A stretch of 64,000 nt of DNA. Source: Clostridiales bacterium (GTDB lineage Bacteria; Bacillota; Clostridia; Lachnospirales; UBA12420). Every line of letters starts with the position of its first letter. Within the stretch, counting starts at the first letter, position 1. The notes below the pieces were generated by a model. The model was not told where the DNA came from. It did no database searches and worked only from the letters and a program-made list of their open reading frames with translations. Positions 40,556 to 49,270 of this stretch are shown here, piece after piece. Location: the NCBI GenBank assembly GCA_003452395.1, contig DMOI01000014.1, forward strand, positions 16,998 to 80,997, read 5' to 3'. The translations under genes and the position numbers were made by a program.

Positions 40556-42290
40556 CTCCCTTCAGCCATTGTGCTGCGCTCGTTCCTTTCTCTGTTTCTT
40601 CTAACATTCTTATTGCTCCAAAGACTGAGGCGTCAAAGTAGTCTATTCTTTGGTTTGGCATCACCTTTTCATATTGAATCATGTCATCTGTTTTTTCGAT
40701 TGCTCTTACGTTCTGTACGCAATATTCATATGCTTGTGAATGTAGGTAATACAGTTCTCCATCCTTTGCTTTCTTCTCTATCCTTCTAAAGCCTTCTGAC
40801 TTTTTGTAGAAATATTGTGGCTGGTCAATCATCTTAAATCCCTTCTTCTTCATCTGTAAGAAGAACTCCCTACTAAACTTCCTATCGAATCCAACTTGCT
40901 TGATTTTAAATCCCTTTTGCTTCATCTTCACAAACCAGTTAACGATGTCACTGTAATTTACTGTTGGTGTGTTACACATATCAAGCCAACCATCTTCCCT
41001 CCATCCGAACAAAGGAATTCCATCTTCATCAGCTTTAAGGTGCGCTGCTACTATCGGGAACCAACCATGTGTGATGATAATATCTACACCTTTATAATTT
41101 CCATATAATGCTGATGATGTTAAGTCATGTGCTTTTGATAAGTCAGCCCCTCCAAACCATTCAATAGGTAATTTTGCAAGTTCATCCAAAGTCCATTTAT
41201 ATTTCTTATCTGAGTTTTTAAACTCATTGATATTAAAGTATGCTTTCATTGCACTGGTATAAATATTGAGTGACTTTGAAAAGTAATCTTTTCTTTGTTG
41301 TGGATCATTCTGTGCTTGCATAGCATCATTTAAAATATCATCAGGTCTTATTGTCACTCCGTAACTCGGATTTGCTTTTTGATGCTCTATCGGATTTAAA
41401 TAATCTACATCTCCATTCTCATCCTCATCAGCTTTACAAATGAAAACTAGGTATGTCTCATCTGTTACCGTTTTATCAAGTATCTTTTTACAATACTGTA
41501 GCCTTTGGTAGCAGAATGAAGTCATGTTATCACCTGCTGTTGTAATTCCTATCATCAGCTTGTTTGTATAGGCCTTCATGGCTTCCTTTATGATGTTGTA
41601 TTGCTTTGGTGTTTTGTACGCATGTATCTCATCCGCTATTGCTATATTACAGTTAAGTGAGTCCTGTCTATCAGGGTTTGCGGCTAATGCTTTTATGTAG
41701 ATTGATCCGTCATCTAATCCTCCATCTATGCTATGTTCTTGATTGTTATCAAGTATCCTGAAACTCCCCTTCTCACCTATTTGCTCGATGTTAAAATTAA
41801 TAAATCTAAAACTCTGTAATGATTGTTCAAGTGCAGCACCTACAATATAGCATTTAGCACCTGACTTTCTTTCGAGTAGTCCGAGTGCCCACGATAGTGC
41901 AGCAACAAATGAGGTCTTGCCATTCTTTCTAGGTACGAATATAAATACTTCTTTAAACCTTCTTATCTTTGTTCCTTTGATATAAAATCCTAGAGCATTG
42001 TAAATAATAAACTTCTGCCAATCTTCAAGTAAAAAAGGCATACCTCTAAGTGGCATACCTTGTATGTTCTCTCCTTGCATATGTACAATTGTCTTTTCAA
42101 TAATTCCTATTACAAACTCTGCATCTTTTGGATTAAACTCATACTTTTCGTTTTTTAAATCATTTAAAAATCTTTCACAACCTTGAATTTGTTCTCTACA
42201 TGCGACTTTACTTCCTTCACCTATGTTTTTGGCATATTCCATGACTTTGTCATAGTTTTTATAATGCCCTTTTGCTTCTGGTTTTCTCAT
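40527..42290 (-). CDS. terL: Terminase large subunit
   Basis: 587 residues. The ATPase domain has the Walker A-like EVFIFVPRKNGKTSFVAAL and Walker B CNIAIADEIHAYK. The nuclease half contains GGADLSKAHDLTSSALYG and a late DYFDASVFGA aspartate. It matches the HK97/phage lambda-like Terminase_1 family. It packages DNA and cuts genome ends. The start overlaps the small-subunit-like gene by four bases. Confidence 0.92.
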   Translation of the reverse strand: MRKPEAKGHYKNYDKVMEYAKNIGEGSKVACREQIQGCERFLNDLKNEKYEFNPKDAEFVIGIIEKTIVHMQGENIQGMPLRGMPFLLEDWQKFIIYNALGFYIKGTKIRRFKEVFIFVPRKNGKTSFVAALSWALGLLERKSGAKCYIVGAALEQSLQSFRFINFNIEQIGEKGSFRILDNNQEHSIDGGLDDGSIYIKALAANPDRQDSLNCNIAIADEIHAYKTPKQYNIIKEAMKAYTNKLMIGITTAGDNMTSFCYQRLQYCKKILDKTVTDETYLVFICKADEDENGDVDYLNPIEHQKANPSYGVTIRPDDILNDAMQAQNDPQQRKDYFSKSLNIYTSAMKAYFNINEFKNSDKKYKWTLDELAKLPIEWFGGADLSKAHDLTSSALYGNYKGVDIIITHGWFPIVAAHLKADEDGIPLFGWREDGWLDMCNTPTVNYSDIVNWFVKMKQKGFKIKQVGFDRKFSREFFLQMKKKGFKMIDQPQYFYKKSEGFRRIEKKAKDGELYYLHSQAYEYCVQNVRAIEKTDDMIQYEKVMPNQRIDYFDASVFGAIRMLEETEKGTSAAQWLKGGEKVEQKEK

Positions 42291-42658
42291 TCCAACATAC
42301 TCAATGCTTCCGATAGTCTTGACTTCTTAGGGTTTTCTGTTGTCACACTTTCAAGAGATTTAGGGTTAAGACATAACCGATCTGAATATGCTAGGATATC
42401 TTTTCTTAGGGTTTCAAGTGTAGCAAGGATCGGTGACTTCTTTGCTCCGCCTTGCATGGTTTCTGTTTGATACCTGTATCCACCATCTACGAACTTTTTT
42501 GTGAACTTTTCATACTGTTCACAGAGCTCAGAATAAATATCAATAACCCTATCATATTCAGGCTTATAAACACCAAGCTTAGTCATGTCTGAAATAGTGT
42601 TTTTCTTAATTGTTTCCTTGTTTATTGCCTTTCTCGGCATACCCCCCACCTCCTTCAA
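42287..42658 (-). CDS. P27-family terminase small subunit-like protein
   Basis: 123 residues. The C-terminal half (TLETLRKDILAYSDRLCLNPKSLESVTTE) is P27-like; the N-terminal half (KNTISDMTKLGVYKPEYDRVIDIYSELCEQYEKF) is the helical region of the same family. It is directly before the large subunit. A second P27-type gene lies at 43,213, so one may be the packaging subunit and the other a paralogue. Confidence 0.65.
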   Translation of the reverse strand: MKEVGGMPRKAINKETIKKNTISDMTKLGVYKPEYDRVIDIYSELCEQYEKFTKKFVDGGYRYQTETMQGGAKKSPILATLETLRKDILAYSDRLCLNPKSLESVTTENPKKSRLSEALSMLE

Positions 42659-42725
42659 AAAAGTTTTTTCAAGGTCGCTCTATTGGAAATGTCTCCCCTA
42701 ACCGTTCCCAAGCGATTAAAATTTC

Positions 42726-43010
42726 TCACTCAGGGGTAGGGGGGGCTACTCTCTCAAGTAATCTCAATCCATCTTCTGATAATCCACTCGTTTGTCTATT
42801 ATGCATTCCTTCATGGCACTTGTTACACAGGCTTATCAAGTTTTTATTTATCAGTCCCATCTCTGGTCTTATTTCCAACGGATGTATGTGGTGAACAGTC
42901 TTAGCTTCTATGGTCTTTCCATACCTTTTACATTCTTGACATTCATACTTGTCACGTCTTAATATCTTTTCACGTTTATGTATCCACTTAGTTGACTTAT
43001 AAAAGTTCAT
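42726..43010 (-). CDS. HNH endonuclease
   Basis: 94 residues with CxxC pairs (YECQECKRYGK, LISLCNKCHEGMHN) and the catalytic HHIHPLEI. HNH proteins next to the terminase genes of cos-type phages are needed for genome-end cutting in several systems (HK97 gp74-like). The bases between it and the 42,658 gene are C/G-rich and could hold the cos site. Confidence 0.88.
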   Translation of the reverse strand: MNFYKSTKWIHKREKILRRDKYECQECKRYGKTIEAKTVHHIHPLEIRPEMGLINKNLISLCNKCHEGMHNRQTSGLSEDGLRLLERVAPPTPE

Positions 43011-43201
43011 CTATGTCTCCTTCGTCTCTTAAGCGATTTCATTGTGGCATCATAACTATTACGATTCTTGATTCCTTTTTCGCTTGCACTTGCTACACAC
43101 GTTCTGCATATGTAATAAAAATCATCGGTATCTATATTATGTACTGGCATCAACTCTTTATGGTCTTGGTACTCTTTCTTACAATCTTTACATTTCAACA
43201 T
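43007..43201 (-). CDS. Small zinc-finger-like phage protein, 64 residues
   Basis: Two CxxC pairs (LKCKDCKKEY and YICRTCVASA) suggest zinc binding. The C-terminus is strongly basic (SLKRRRRHR). It lies between the HNH and P27 terminase genes and overlaps the HNH start by four bases. Function unknown. Confidence 0.6.
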   Translation of the reverse strand: MLKCKDCKKEYQDHKELMPVHNIDTDDFYYICRTCVASASEKGIKNRNSYDATMKSLKRRRRHR

Positions 43202-43212
43202 TTCCTACACCT

Positions 43213-43569
43213 CTAGTCATCATTATAAAGAAACCTCATCTTTCCTCTAGAGCTTGGTGTCATTCCGAACTCTGTCAAGAAGTCTTGGCATATCTTCATG
43301 TACTTCTGTGCTATTGCTATCTGCGGCAACTGTTGTACATAGTTTCCTTTCCCTGATTTAAATACTGTACTTCCTACGCTATCTATTTGTTTCTCTGCTT
43401 CTTTCCAACGTGAGTATGATTTGCAATACAATTCAATCGCTGTTACATCACCTTCGCTTAATATTTTTCTCTTTCCCAGCTCTGTCGCTACCCTATTCCA
43501 TTCTTCTTTGGCTGTATCATCTAGCCACTCAGGTGGAGTTAGTATCTTCTTGTTTTCTGTCTTTTTCAT
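43213..43569 (-). CDS. Terminase small subunit, P27 family
   Basis: 118 residues: LTPPEWLDDTAKEEWNRVATELGKRKILSEGDVTAIELYCKSYSRWKEAEKQI, then GKGNYVQQLPQIAIAQKYMKICQDFLTEFGMTPSSRGKM. This is the standard P27 pattern and the more typical of the two P27-like genes. It recognises the packaging site for the large subunit. Confidence 0.85.
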   Translation of the reverse strand: MKKTENKKILTPPEWLDDTAKEEWNRVATELGKRKILSEGDVTAIELYCKSYSRWKEAEKQIDSVGSTVFKSGKGNYVQQLPQIAIAQKYMKICQDFLTEFGMTPSSRGKMRFLYNDD

Positions 43570-43583
43570 TCCATCACCTTTCT

Positions 43584-44918
43584 TTATTTTTTTATGTCCT
43601 CATATTTTAATGTCATTCCATCCCTTATCACAAACACATCTTCAATTGATTTTTTGAATTCTATGTATCTGTTGACTATGGCATCACAGTAGCATTCATC
43701 GTATTCCATTGTAAAGCACGTTCTACCTAACTGCTCTGCACTCATTAGTGTACTTCCGCTTCCTCCGAATGGATCAAACACGTTATCACCTTTTCTACTT
43801 GAATTACTCATTAGCTTGCCTATTAGTTTTAATGGTTTCATTGTTGGATGTATATCGTTCTTCGTTGGCTTCTCGTTATATATTACAGTGGTTTCCTCCG
43901 CCATCGTTTGTCTTATCGCTTTTACTAAACTTACGAGCTCCTGCTTATTTAACTTCTTTATATCCACACTGTCATCATTCAAATCTAAGATTGTATCTTT
44001 ATTTCTATGACCATACCACGAATGAGCTGCACCCTCTTTCCATCCGTAAAGTATCGGCTCATGTCTCCAGTGATAATCTTGTCTGCACATAACAAACGCA
44101 TTTTTTACCCATATCAAACATTGAGTCAACTTAAATCCTGCATCTGTAAAGGCTTTCCTAAAACTTACCCCCTCACCATCTGCATGGAATACATAAATCG
44201 GAGCACCTTCTTCTGACACCTCAAACATTCTCTTATATGCATCAAATAAAAAAAGATAGAATTGGTTTGACTCCATGTTATCATTCTGGATTTTCATACC
44301 GTTGCTACCTTCATAATTTACGTTATATGGTGGATCAGTTATAGTGAGTTTCGTTTTTTGCCCATTCATTAGGTCAGTTACATCATTTTCGTTTGTACTA
44401 TCCCCACACTTTAATCTATGCCTACCAAGTAACCATACATCACCTTTCTGACTAATTGGCTCTTCAGGTATATTTTCTTCTAGATTAAAGTCATCTTCCT
44501 GAACCTCTCCCTCTTCTCCTAGGATATCGTTTATTTCAGCAATATCAAATCCTGTTATCTCAGCCATGTTGACTATGCTAAGTTCCCTTAGTAGCTCCTC
44601 TAGCTTTTCATTATCCCATTCACCTGTTATTTTATTTAGTGCTATGTTCAATGCCTTTTCTCTGTCCTTATCCACATCTACAATTACACAATCAATTTCA
44701 TCATATCCTAAGTCTTTCAATACCTTAACTCTTTGATGTCCCCCAATTATCGTTAAGTCCGAGTTAATTATTACCGGATCCACGTACCCGAATACCTGAA
44801 TGCTATTTTTTATTTTCTCATATTCGATATCACCAGGTCTTAAATTTTTTCGTGGGTTGTATGTTGCCGCTTTCAGTTGTTCAACTTTTATTTTCTTTGT
44901 TTCTACATTTGTTTGCAT
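43584..44918 (-). CDS. ParB-like domain fused to DNA methyltransferase
   Basis: 444 residues. Residues 1–100 are a ParB/sulfiredoxin-like domain (ATYNPRKNLRPGDIEYEKIKNSIQVFGYVDPVIIN…IIGGHQRVKVLKDLGY). Residues about 160–430 are a DNA amino-methyltransferase with motif IV DPPYNVNYEG and motif I DPFGGSGSTLM. Such fusions are common in phages and usually methylate adenine, protecting phage DNA. The target is unknown. Confidence 0.88.
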   Translation of the reverse strand: MQTNVETKKIKVEQLKAATYNPRKNLRPGDIEYEKIKNSIQVFGYVDPVIINSDLTIIGGHQRVKVLKDLGYDEIDCVIVDVDKDREKALNIALNKITGEWDNEKLEELLRELSIVNMAEITGFDIAEINDILGEEGEVQEDDFNLEENIPEEPISQKGDVWLLGRHRLKCGDSTNENDVTDLMNGQKTKLTITDPPYNVNYEGSNGMKIQNDNMESNQFYLFLFDAYKRMFEVSEEGAPIYVFHADGEGVSFRKAFTDAGFKLTQCLIWVKNAFVMCRQDYHWRHEPILYGWKEGAAHSWYGHRNKDTILDLNDDSVDIKKLNKQELVSLVKAIRQTMAEETTVIYNEKPTKNDIHPTMKPLKLIGKLMSNSSRKGDNVFDPFGGSGSTLMSAEQLGRTCFTMEYDECYCDAIVNRYIEFKKSIEDVFVIRDGMTLKYEDIKK

Positions 44919-45181
44919 TTTAAACTCCTCCTAATTTTGTAAACAAAAAAATAGTCGCCTTTGTGAGTTATCACATGGTCGACTACCATAGCTTCTCTTA
45001 CTAATCCTGTCTTGCTACATTCTTCACACAGTGGATGCTCTGCAAGAAATATTTCTCTTGCCTTTCTCCATCTGCTATTATACCCTCTTTCTGTTGGTGT
45101 ACCTCTTTTGTTATCGTAATGCTTATCGTATATCTTTTTGTCATGGACACTGTAATTTATGTGGCATAAAGAATTCTTCAC
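44903..45181 (-). pseudogene. HNH endonuclease, truncated
   Basis: 92 residues with the start of a phage HNH protein (RGYNSRWRKAREIFLAEHPLCEECSKTGLVREAMVVDHVITHKGD). The normal continuation with the second Cys pair is gone. After HKGD the frame runs into sequence leading to the methyltransferase and ends. A deletion has removed the second half. Confidence 0.7.
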
Positions 45182-45189
45182 TTTTGTTT

Positions 45190-45849
45190 CTAACCCTTAT
45201 AATATTTTAATGCTGATTCACCTATAACTTTAGTTCCAATTAAATTAATGCCACCACCTATAGGAGCCCCTATAATAGGTCCTAATTTAAAAAAACTTGT
45301 AAGACTCTTTTCCCCATTCTTTGTAATTAACTTTCTACTTATAACTTGATTAATTTTTTTCATTACTTCTCTATTTATATATTTATTCATTGCTTTTTTT
45401 GCAAATTCTTGACCTACTTTTATACCAGCTTTTGCTAAAGTTTCAACTGCTCCGCTGCCACCCATAACTAATAACACATCTGTAGTAATTTCTTTATCAT
45501 GGATATCCCAACCATATAGGTATGCTATAGCTAAAACCATTCTAGCTTGGATACGAAAAGTTAAATATAAATCTGCAGGCATTGTTATAGGCATTGTTAT
45601 TATCCCTCCAACATTTAAAACTGCCCCTATTCCTCCTGCTTTCAATGCTCCTCTTGATATAATTTTTTTCGCTAATTCTTCCCTTTCAATACCACTATTT
45701 AATCTTTTTAAATGTTCAACATAGTCTTCTATGTATTGAGCTTCTTTATCTACTTCGTTTCTTAAAACGTTTATTAATTCTTCCGAATATTTTTGTATTT
45801 GTTCTTTAGAAAAACCTTTTATAATATTATCAACTTTAATTATTTTCAT
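45190..45849 (-). CDS. EcsC-like protein
   Basis: 219 residues. The central region GGIGAVLNVGGIITMPITMPADLYLTFRIQARMVLAIAYLYGWD is typical of the EcsC/UPF family of small membrane-linked proteins. The glycine-rich segment near residue 190 (GPIIGAPIGGGINLIG) also fits. It is not a standard phage gene; it sits between replication and packaging genes and may be a lysogenic conversion gene. Function unclear. Confidence 0.65.
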   Translation of the reverse strand: MKIIKVDNIIKGFSKEQIQKYSEELINVLRNEVDKEAQYIEDYVEHLKRLNSGIEREELAKKIISRGALKAGGIGAVLNVGGIITMPITMPADLYLTFRIQARMVLAIAYLYGWDIHDKEITTDVLLVMGGSGAVETLAKAGIKVGQEFAKKAMNKYINREVMKKINQVISRKLITKNGEKSLTSFFKLGPIIGAPIGGGINLIGTKVIGESALKYYKG

Positions 45850-46002
45850 AGCCTCTCCCCCAATTACTCTTATCTTATAATTTTGTATAACTAAAATTAT
45901 ACCATTTGTCCCTTATTATGACAATGGTTTTAGACAATTTAGTTTCCAAAGTTACACCTATTGTTTTTCTGAGTAATTACAGAGGGTATAAAAAAATAAA
46001 TG

Positions 46003-46557
46003 CTATATTCTGAATTTCTTCATAGCATCATCTATACTTTCTTGGTTTATTCCTATGTACCTGAGTGTTACTGATGGATGTGAGTGATTAAATATTTGTT
46101 GTAATGTCACTATATCCTTTGTCTGCTTATAAAAATGATACCCGAATGTCTTTCTCATTGTATGTGTTCCTATACATTCAAGCTCAAACTTTTTACCTAC
46201 CTCATTTATTATCTTATATGCCATACTTCGTTTAATTGCCTTGTTAAAGCCTTCTCTTGACTTTATAAGATAATCATCATCATCTTTACCTTCGATGTAC
46301 TTCTGTAGTTCTTTTTTTAGTACTGGGTTTATTTTAAAAGTTCTTTGCTTACCAGTTTTCTTTTCTCTTATATTTATGGTGTTACGATCTTTGATATCTT
46401 TCACTCTAAGTCTTAATATGTCTGATATCCTAAGCCCTGAGTAAATACCTAAAACAAACATAATATAATTTCTTTCACTTTTCTTTCTCAACTGGTTCGC
46501 AATATCAAGAACTTTTTCTCTTTCTCTTATTGGCTCTACTACATTTATTTTAATCAC
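46003..46557 (-). CDS. Short tyrosine recombinase
   Basis: The catalytic core is complete: Arg in YSGLRISDILRL, HTMRKTFGYHF (HxxR), the second His in FNHSHPS and Tyr in LRYIG. No N-terminal arm or SAM-like domain is present. The open frame begins at 46,626, but a hairpin with a T tract lies at 46,572–46,600, so a start near GTG 46,557 is more likely; no ideal ribosome site marks it. Such short recombinases sit beside phage replication genes in many clostridial siphoviruses. Confidence 0.75.
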   Translation of the reverse strand: MIKINVVEPIREREKVLDIANQLRKKSERNYIMFVLGIYSGLRISDILRLRVKDIKDRNTINIREKKTGKQRTFKINPVLKKELQKYIEGKDDDDYLIKSREGFNKAIKRSMAYKIINEVGKKFELECIGTHTMRKTFGYHFYKQTKDIVTLQQIFNHSHPSVTLRYIGINQESIDDAMKKFRI

Positions 46558-46571
46558 CCTCTTTACATACA

Positions 46572-46600
46572 AAAAGAGCAAGATTTTCTCTCGCTCTATA
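46572..46600 (-). terminator. Terminator-like hairpin before the short recombinase
   Basis: AGAGC paired with GCTCT around a loop of about 14 bases, followed on the minus strand by TTTTT. It lies inside the long open frame of the recombinase, which argues for the later start. Confidence 0.45.
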
Positions 46601-46653
46601 GTTTTATCTATTATAAAGTATATCATATCTTTTTACTTAGTTAAATAGAATTT

Positions 46654-47073
46654 TCACTGAATTTTAATAGAATTTAACATGATTATGCTTTTATCTATCG
46701 CTTTTGCTATCGTTGTGACATCTTTTCTCATTTCTGATGCTATGTCTACTATCTTCCTGCCATTTATAAATCTCTCAATAATTACTGTACGCTTGTTGTC
46801 ATCCAAAATGCGAATCAATGAATCTAGTACATCTATCTTGCTCTGATGTTCTTTGATTTCTTTCTCTATATCCTGACGTTCATCAGCAATCTTCACTGCC
46901 TGCTTCTCTATCTTGCTTTCTTGAAATGTGGTCTTAGCAGGAATTCCATCATAACTTACAGCTCCAAGTGTCATATGTATTTCGTACAACTCGCTTTTTC
47001 TCTTCTCAAGCATTATCAATTTTGCTTTATATGTATTATAATTAAATAGCTCTTTTTTAACGTCCACCGTCAA
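46654..47073 (-). CDS. Phage late regulator, sigma-70 region 4-like
   Basis: 139 residues. The N-terminal two-thirds are helical. The C-terminal 50 (LDDNKRTVIIERFINGRKIVDIASEMRKDVTTIAKAIDKSI) form a sigma region 4-type helix-turn-helix, as in ArpU/RinA late activators. The position between replication genes and structural genes supports a role in turning on late transcription. Confidence 0.6.
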   Translation of the reverse strand: MTVDVKKELFNYNTYKAKLIMLEKRKSELYEIHMTLGAVSYDGIPAKTTFQESKIEKQAVKIADERQDIEKEIKEHQSKIDVLDSLIRILDDNKRTVIIERFINGRKIVDIASEMRKDVTTIAKAIDKSIIMLNSIKIQ

Positions 47074-47600
47074 TCCCCCTCTTCCTGATTCGTTAGTGCT
47101 AACATCTTTATTCTGTTTATATCAGCTTGGAACTTTAGCGGAAGTAACTGTTCATTTTTCTTTGTTTCTTTGAGCTCATTGTACATGCTTTTCACGCAAT
47201 TCAACCATACTCCCATATTTGTCATGCCAAGATTCCTAAAGCCTAAACTCTTAACTATCTGATATGTCTTTTCATCTTGTTCCTTTATGTATTCCAGTGC
47301 TTCCACCGTTTTATAAAATCCGTAATTGTTTATTGCTTTATTTATCAGTTGTATTGATTCGTCTACTGTTAATTCCTTATTTGTTGTTAAGATAACACTT
47401 TCCTGTCTTATATTTGCTGGTGTCGGAAAGTATTTCTCTTTGGCACTTATGTTTTTTATTACTTGTGTTAAAACTCTTATATCTATATCTTTTAATAATT
47501 CAAAATATATTTTTACCCTTTCTTTTGATACCTCAGTTCCATATACTGTCGAAAGGTATCCCATGACTTCTGCAAACTCAATTAGCTGAATTATAATCAC
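47070..47600 (-). CDS. Phage helicase loader/inhibitor (G39P-like)
   Basis: 176 residues. The N-terminal helices (EFAEVMGYLSTVYGTEVSKERVKIYFELLKDIDIRVLTQVIKNISAKEKYFPTPANIRQ) match the replicative helicase loader G39P/DnaB-interacting pattern. It overlaps the upstream replication gene by 23 bases. It likely recruits the host helicase to the phage origin. Confidence 0.65.
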   Translation of the reverse strand: MIIIQLIEFAEVMGYLSTVYGTEVSKERVKIYFELLKDIDIRVLTQVIKNISAKEKYFPTPANIRQESVILTTNKELTVDESIQLINKAINNYGFYKTVEALEYIKEQDEKTYQIVKSLGFRNLGMTNMGVWLNCVKSMYNELKETKKNEQLLPLKFQADINRIKMLALTNQEEGD

Positions 47601-48468
47601 CTTCTTGCATTTCGTTTAGCCATTCATTTATTCCTGAATACTTTTGTTTCTCTGATGAATACTTGCCTTCTAAGACTTTCAGCATATTTGTCTCTTTTAG
47701 TAACCAGTCAAAGTCAGCCTTCCATCCTCTATCATTATCCCCATTTAAAAATGGTATCTCAGCTACTGTAGCAAAATATTGATTGTATCCTACATTCAGT
47801 TTCTCTAGTGTTTTTACTCTTAATCTTATTAATTGCTTTCTTTGATCTGACAACACTCGTATTCCATTTAGCTTACAGCAAATAGTATTGAATATCTTGC
47901 GTACCTCTTCATAGTTTAGTTTATCATTCTCTTGAATGTCAGGTACTATAGTATTTTCTTTCTCTATTTCTAAATCTAGCTCTTTTTCTAATTCTAACTC
48001 TTTCTCTGGTGTACAAATGTAACAAGCCACTTCTTCTGTTACATTTGTCGTTACATTTGTAACATCTGTTAGCAAAGGTTTATGCCTGTTATCATCTATT
48101 TCTTTTCTCCATTTTCTTACCCTATCAGCTTCTGTGGTGCTTGTGCCTATAAAATGCTGTATGTCAAGGATATAAATTGCTCCATTGTCTATAACCTCGA
48201 TAAAATTCATTTGCTTTAGCACCTTTAGTCCAACTCTAACTGTATCAATATCTAGATTTGTAACTTGGCTTATCATTTTGGCATCATAAGGTATAGCATC
48301 AGTCACCATGAGCTTTCCATTTTGCTTTAACGCTTTCAAATATAGCTTTAGTAATAAATTGCTGTAGAAAACTCCTTTATCACTTGATTCTAGTATTTTC
48401 ACCCTATCATCATCAAAGAAAGTCTCTTTCAACTTCAAGTAATAGTATTTTTTATTATCGGACATCAT
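47578..48468 (-). CDS. Phage replisome organizer (N-terminal domain family)
   Basis: 296 residues. The N-terminal 115 (YYYLKLKETFFDDDRVKILESSDKGVFYSNLLLKLYLKALKQNGKLMV) is the classic phage replisome organizer/winged-helix domain. A glutamate-rich linker (EKELELEKELDLEIEKEN) leads to a C-terminal domain with WKADFDWLLKETNMLKVLEGKY, as in DnaD-like proteins. It binds the phage origin, which may lie within its own gene. Confidence 0.85.
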   Translation of the reverse strand: MMSDNKKYYYLKLKETFFDDDRVKILESSDKGVFYSNLLLKLYLKALKQNGKLMVTDAIPYDAKMISQVTNLDIDTVRVGLKVLKQMNFIEVIDNGAIYILDIQHFIGTSTTEADRVRKWRKEIDDNRHKPLLTDVTNVTTNVTEEVACYICTPEKELELEKELDLEIEKENTIVPDIQENDKLNYEEVRKIFNTICCKLNGIRVLSDQRKQLIRLRVKTLEKLNVGYNQYFATVAEIPFLNGDNDRGWKADFDWLLKETNMLKVLEGKYSSEKQKYSGINEWLNEMQEGDYNSAN

Positions 48469-48475
48469 CTCACCT

Positions 48476-48628
48476 CTAACTTCTAGTTTTTTCGTAGTAT
48501 TCTCTGTATAATAGGTGTCTTATTTTGTGTAATTTCATATTATACTTGGCTGTAAGTTCCATTTTAGCCAAAGTATATCCTGTTAATAGACATATAACTA
48601 TAAGCACATATACTCCTATTTGTATCAT
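48476..48628 (-). CDS. Small membrane protein, 50 residues
   Basis: An open frame from ATG 48,628 to TAG 48,476: MIQIGVYVLIVICLLTGYTLA as one membrane helix, followed by a basic tail (KYNMKLHKIRHLLYREYYEKTRS). A ribosome binding site AGGAGGGGTAGG precedes it. It is positioned between the excisionase-like gene and the replisome organizer. Function unknown. Confidence 0.55.
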   Translation of the reverse strand: MIQIGVYVLIVICLLTGYTLAKMELTAKYNMKLHKIRHLLYREYYEKTRS

Positions 48629-48639
48629 ACCTACCCCTC

Positions 48640-48912
48640 CTATTCATCACAGTTTCTGTGAATTGGTTTAATATCACATATATCAGTTATATCCATTCCT
48701 GCATATGTTTCTAAAAAGGATTCTAAGTCTTTTTTTCTCACTTTTAGGTTTCCTACCTTTATACCGATTAGTAATCCTTCATTTATCAAATCATATATTC
48801 TATTTGTATTTGTCATTAGTATCTCTGCAACTTCTAAAATAGTGTACAGATATTTATTGTGAAACTTTAATGCTTCCACTATTTGTTCCATAGTTTCCTT
48901 CATTTTCATCAT
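48640..48912 (-). CDS. Excisionase-like helix-turn-helix protein
   Basis: 90 residues. YLYTILEVAEILMTNTNRIYDLINEGLLIGIKVGNLKVRKKDLESFLETY is the helix_turn_helix_17 (excisionase/MerR-like) fold. Excisionases control the direction of integrase recombination; a general regulator is also possible. It overlaps the upstream Cro-like gene by 59 bases in a different frame. Confidence 0.7.
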   Translation of the reverse strand: MMKMKETMEQIVEALKFHNKYLYTILEVAEILMTNTNRIYDLINEGLLIGIKVGNLKVRKKDLESFLETYAGMDITDICDIKPIHRNCDE

Positions 48913-49120
48913 CCTCCATTACAAATAATTCCTCATACTTGCAGTCAGGTTCAAACTCTAGCAAACAGTTAATAAAATTTGTACCAGGTGTTACTCCTTT
49001 GTTTAGTATTCTCCAGATGTTACTCCTAGAGTATCCTAGTTTCTCGGCTAATTCTGTGTTACCTAGTTTCTTCTTTTGCATAATTTCTTTCATCTTGTCT
49101 ATGTTGAACTTTTGTTTCAT
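48854..49120 (-). CDS. Cro-like XRE-family repressor
   Basis: 88 residues. The HTH is KMKEIMQKKKLGNTELAEKLGYSRSNIWRILNKGVTPGTNF. It is divergent from the CI-type repressor at 49,271, so it is most likely the Cro-like lytic switch. An acidic tail follows. Confidence 0.75.
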   Translation of the reverse strand: MKQKFNIDKMKEIMQKKKLGNTELAEKLGYSRSNIWRILNKGVTPGTNFINCLLEFEPDCKYEELFVMEDDENEGNYGTNSGSIKVSQ

Positions 49121-49153
49121 TTGGTACCTCCGTCACTCGACTTATTTGTTGAT

Positions 49154-49235
49154 TTTTCGACACACTCTTATTTTAATATCTCGGTGTCAAAATGTCAACC
49201 AGTTATTCAAAAATAGTTGTTGCATTTACGACACA
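49154..49235. promoter_or_regulatory. Lysogeny switch operators between cro-like and cI-like genes
   Basis: A half-site TTT(T/A)CGACACA occurs at 49,154–49,164 and 49,225–49,235, and a near-match (TTTTGACACCG on the minus strand) at 49,182–49,192. Three related sites in the divergent promoter region are the usual plan for CI/Cro control. The third overlaps the promoter of the repressor. Confidence 0.6.
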
Positions 49236-49248
49236 TGTATGTTATAAT
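49220..49248 (+). promoter_or_regulatory. Promoter of the repressor gene
   Basis: TTGCAT at 49,220–49,225 and consensus TATAAT at 49,243–49,248 with 17 bases between. An operator half-site lies in the spacer, so binding would control this promoter. Confidence 0.75.
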
Positions 49249-49270
49249 GCACTACATGGAGGTGAGAACA

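Noticed and set aside
42659..42725. cos site candidate between HNH and terminase genes
   Set aside because: The C/G-rich stretch is in the right place for a cos-type phage, but I see no clear inverted or repeated packaging sites, so I do not annotate it.
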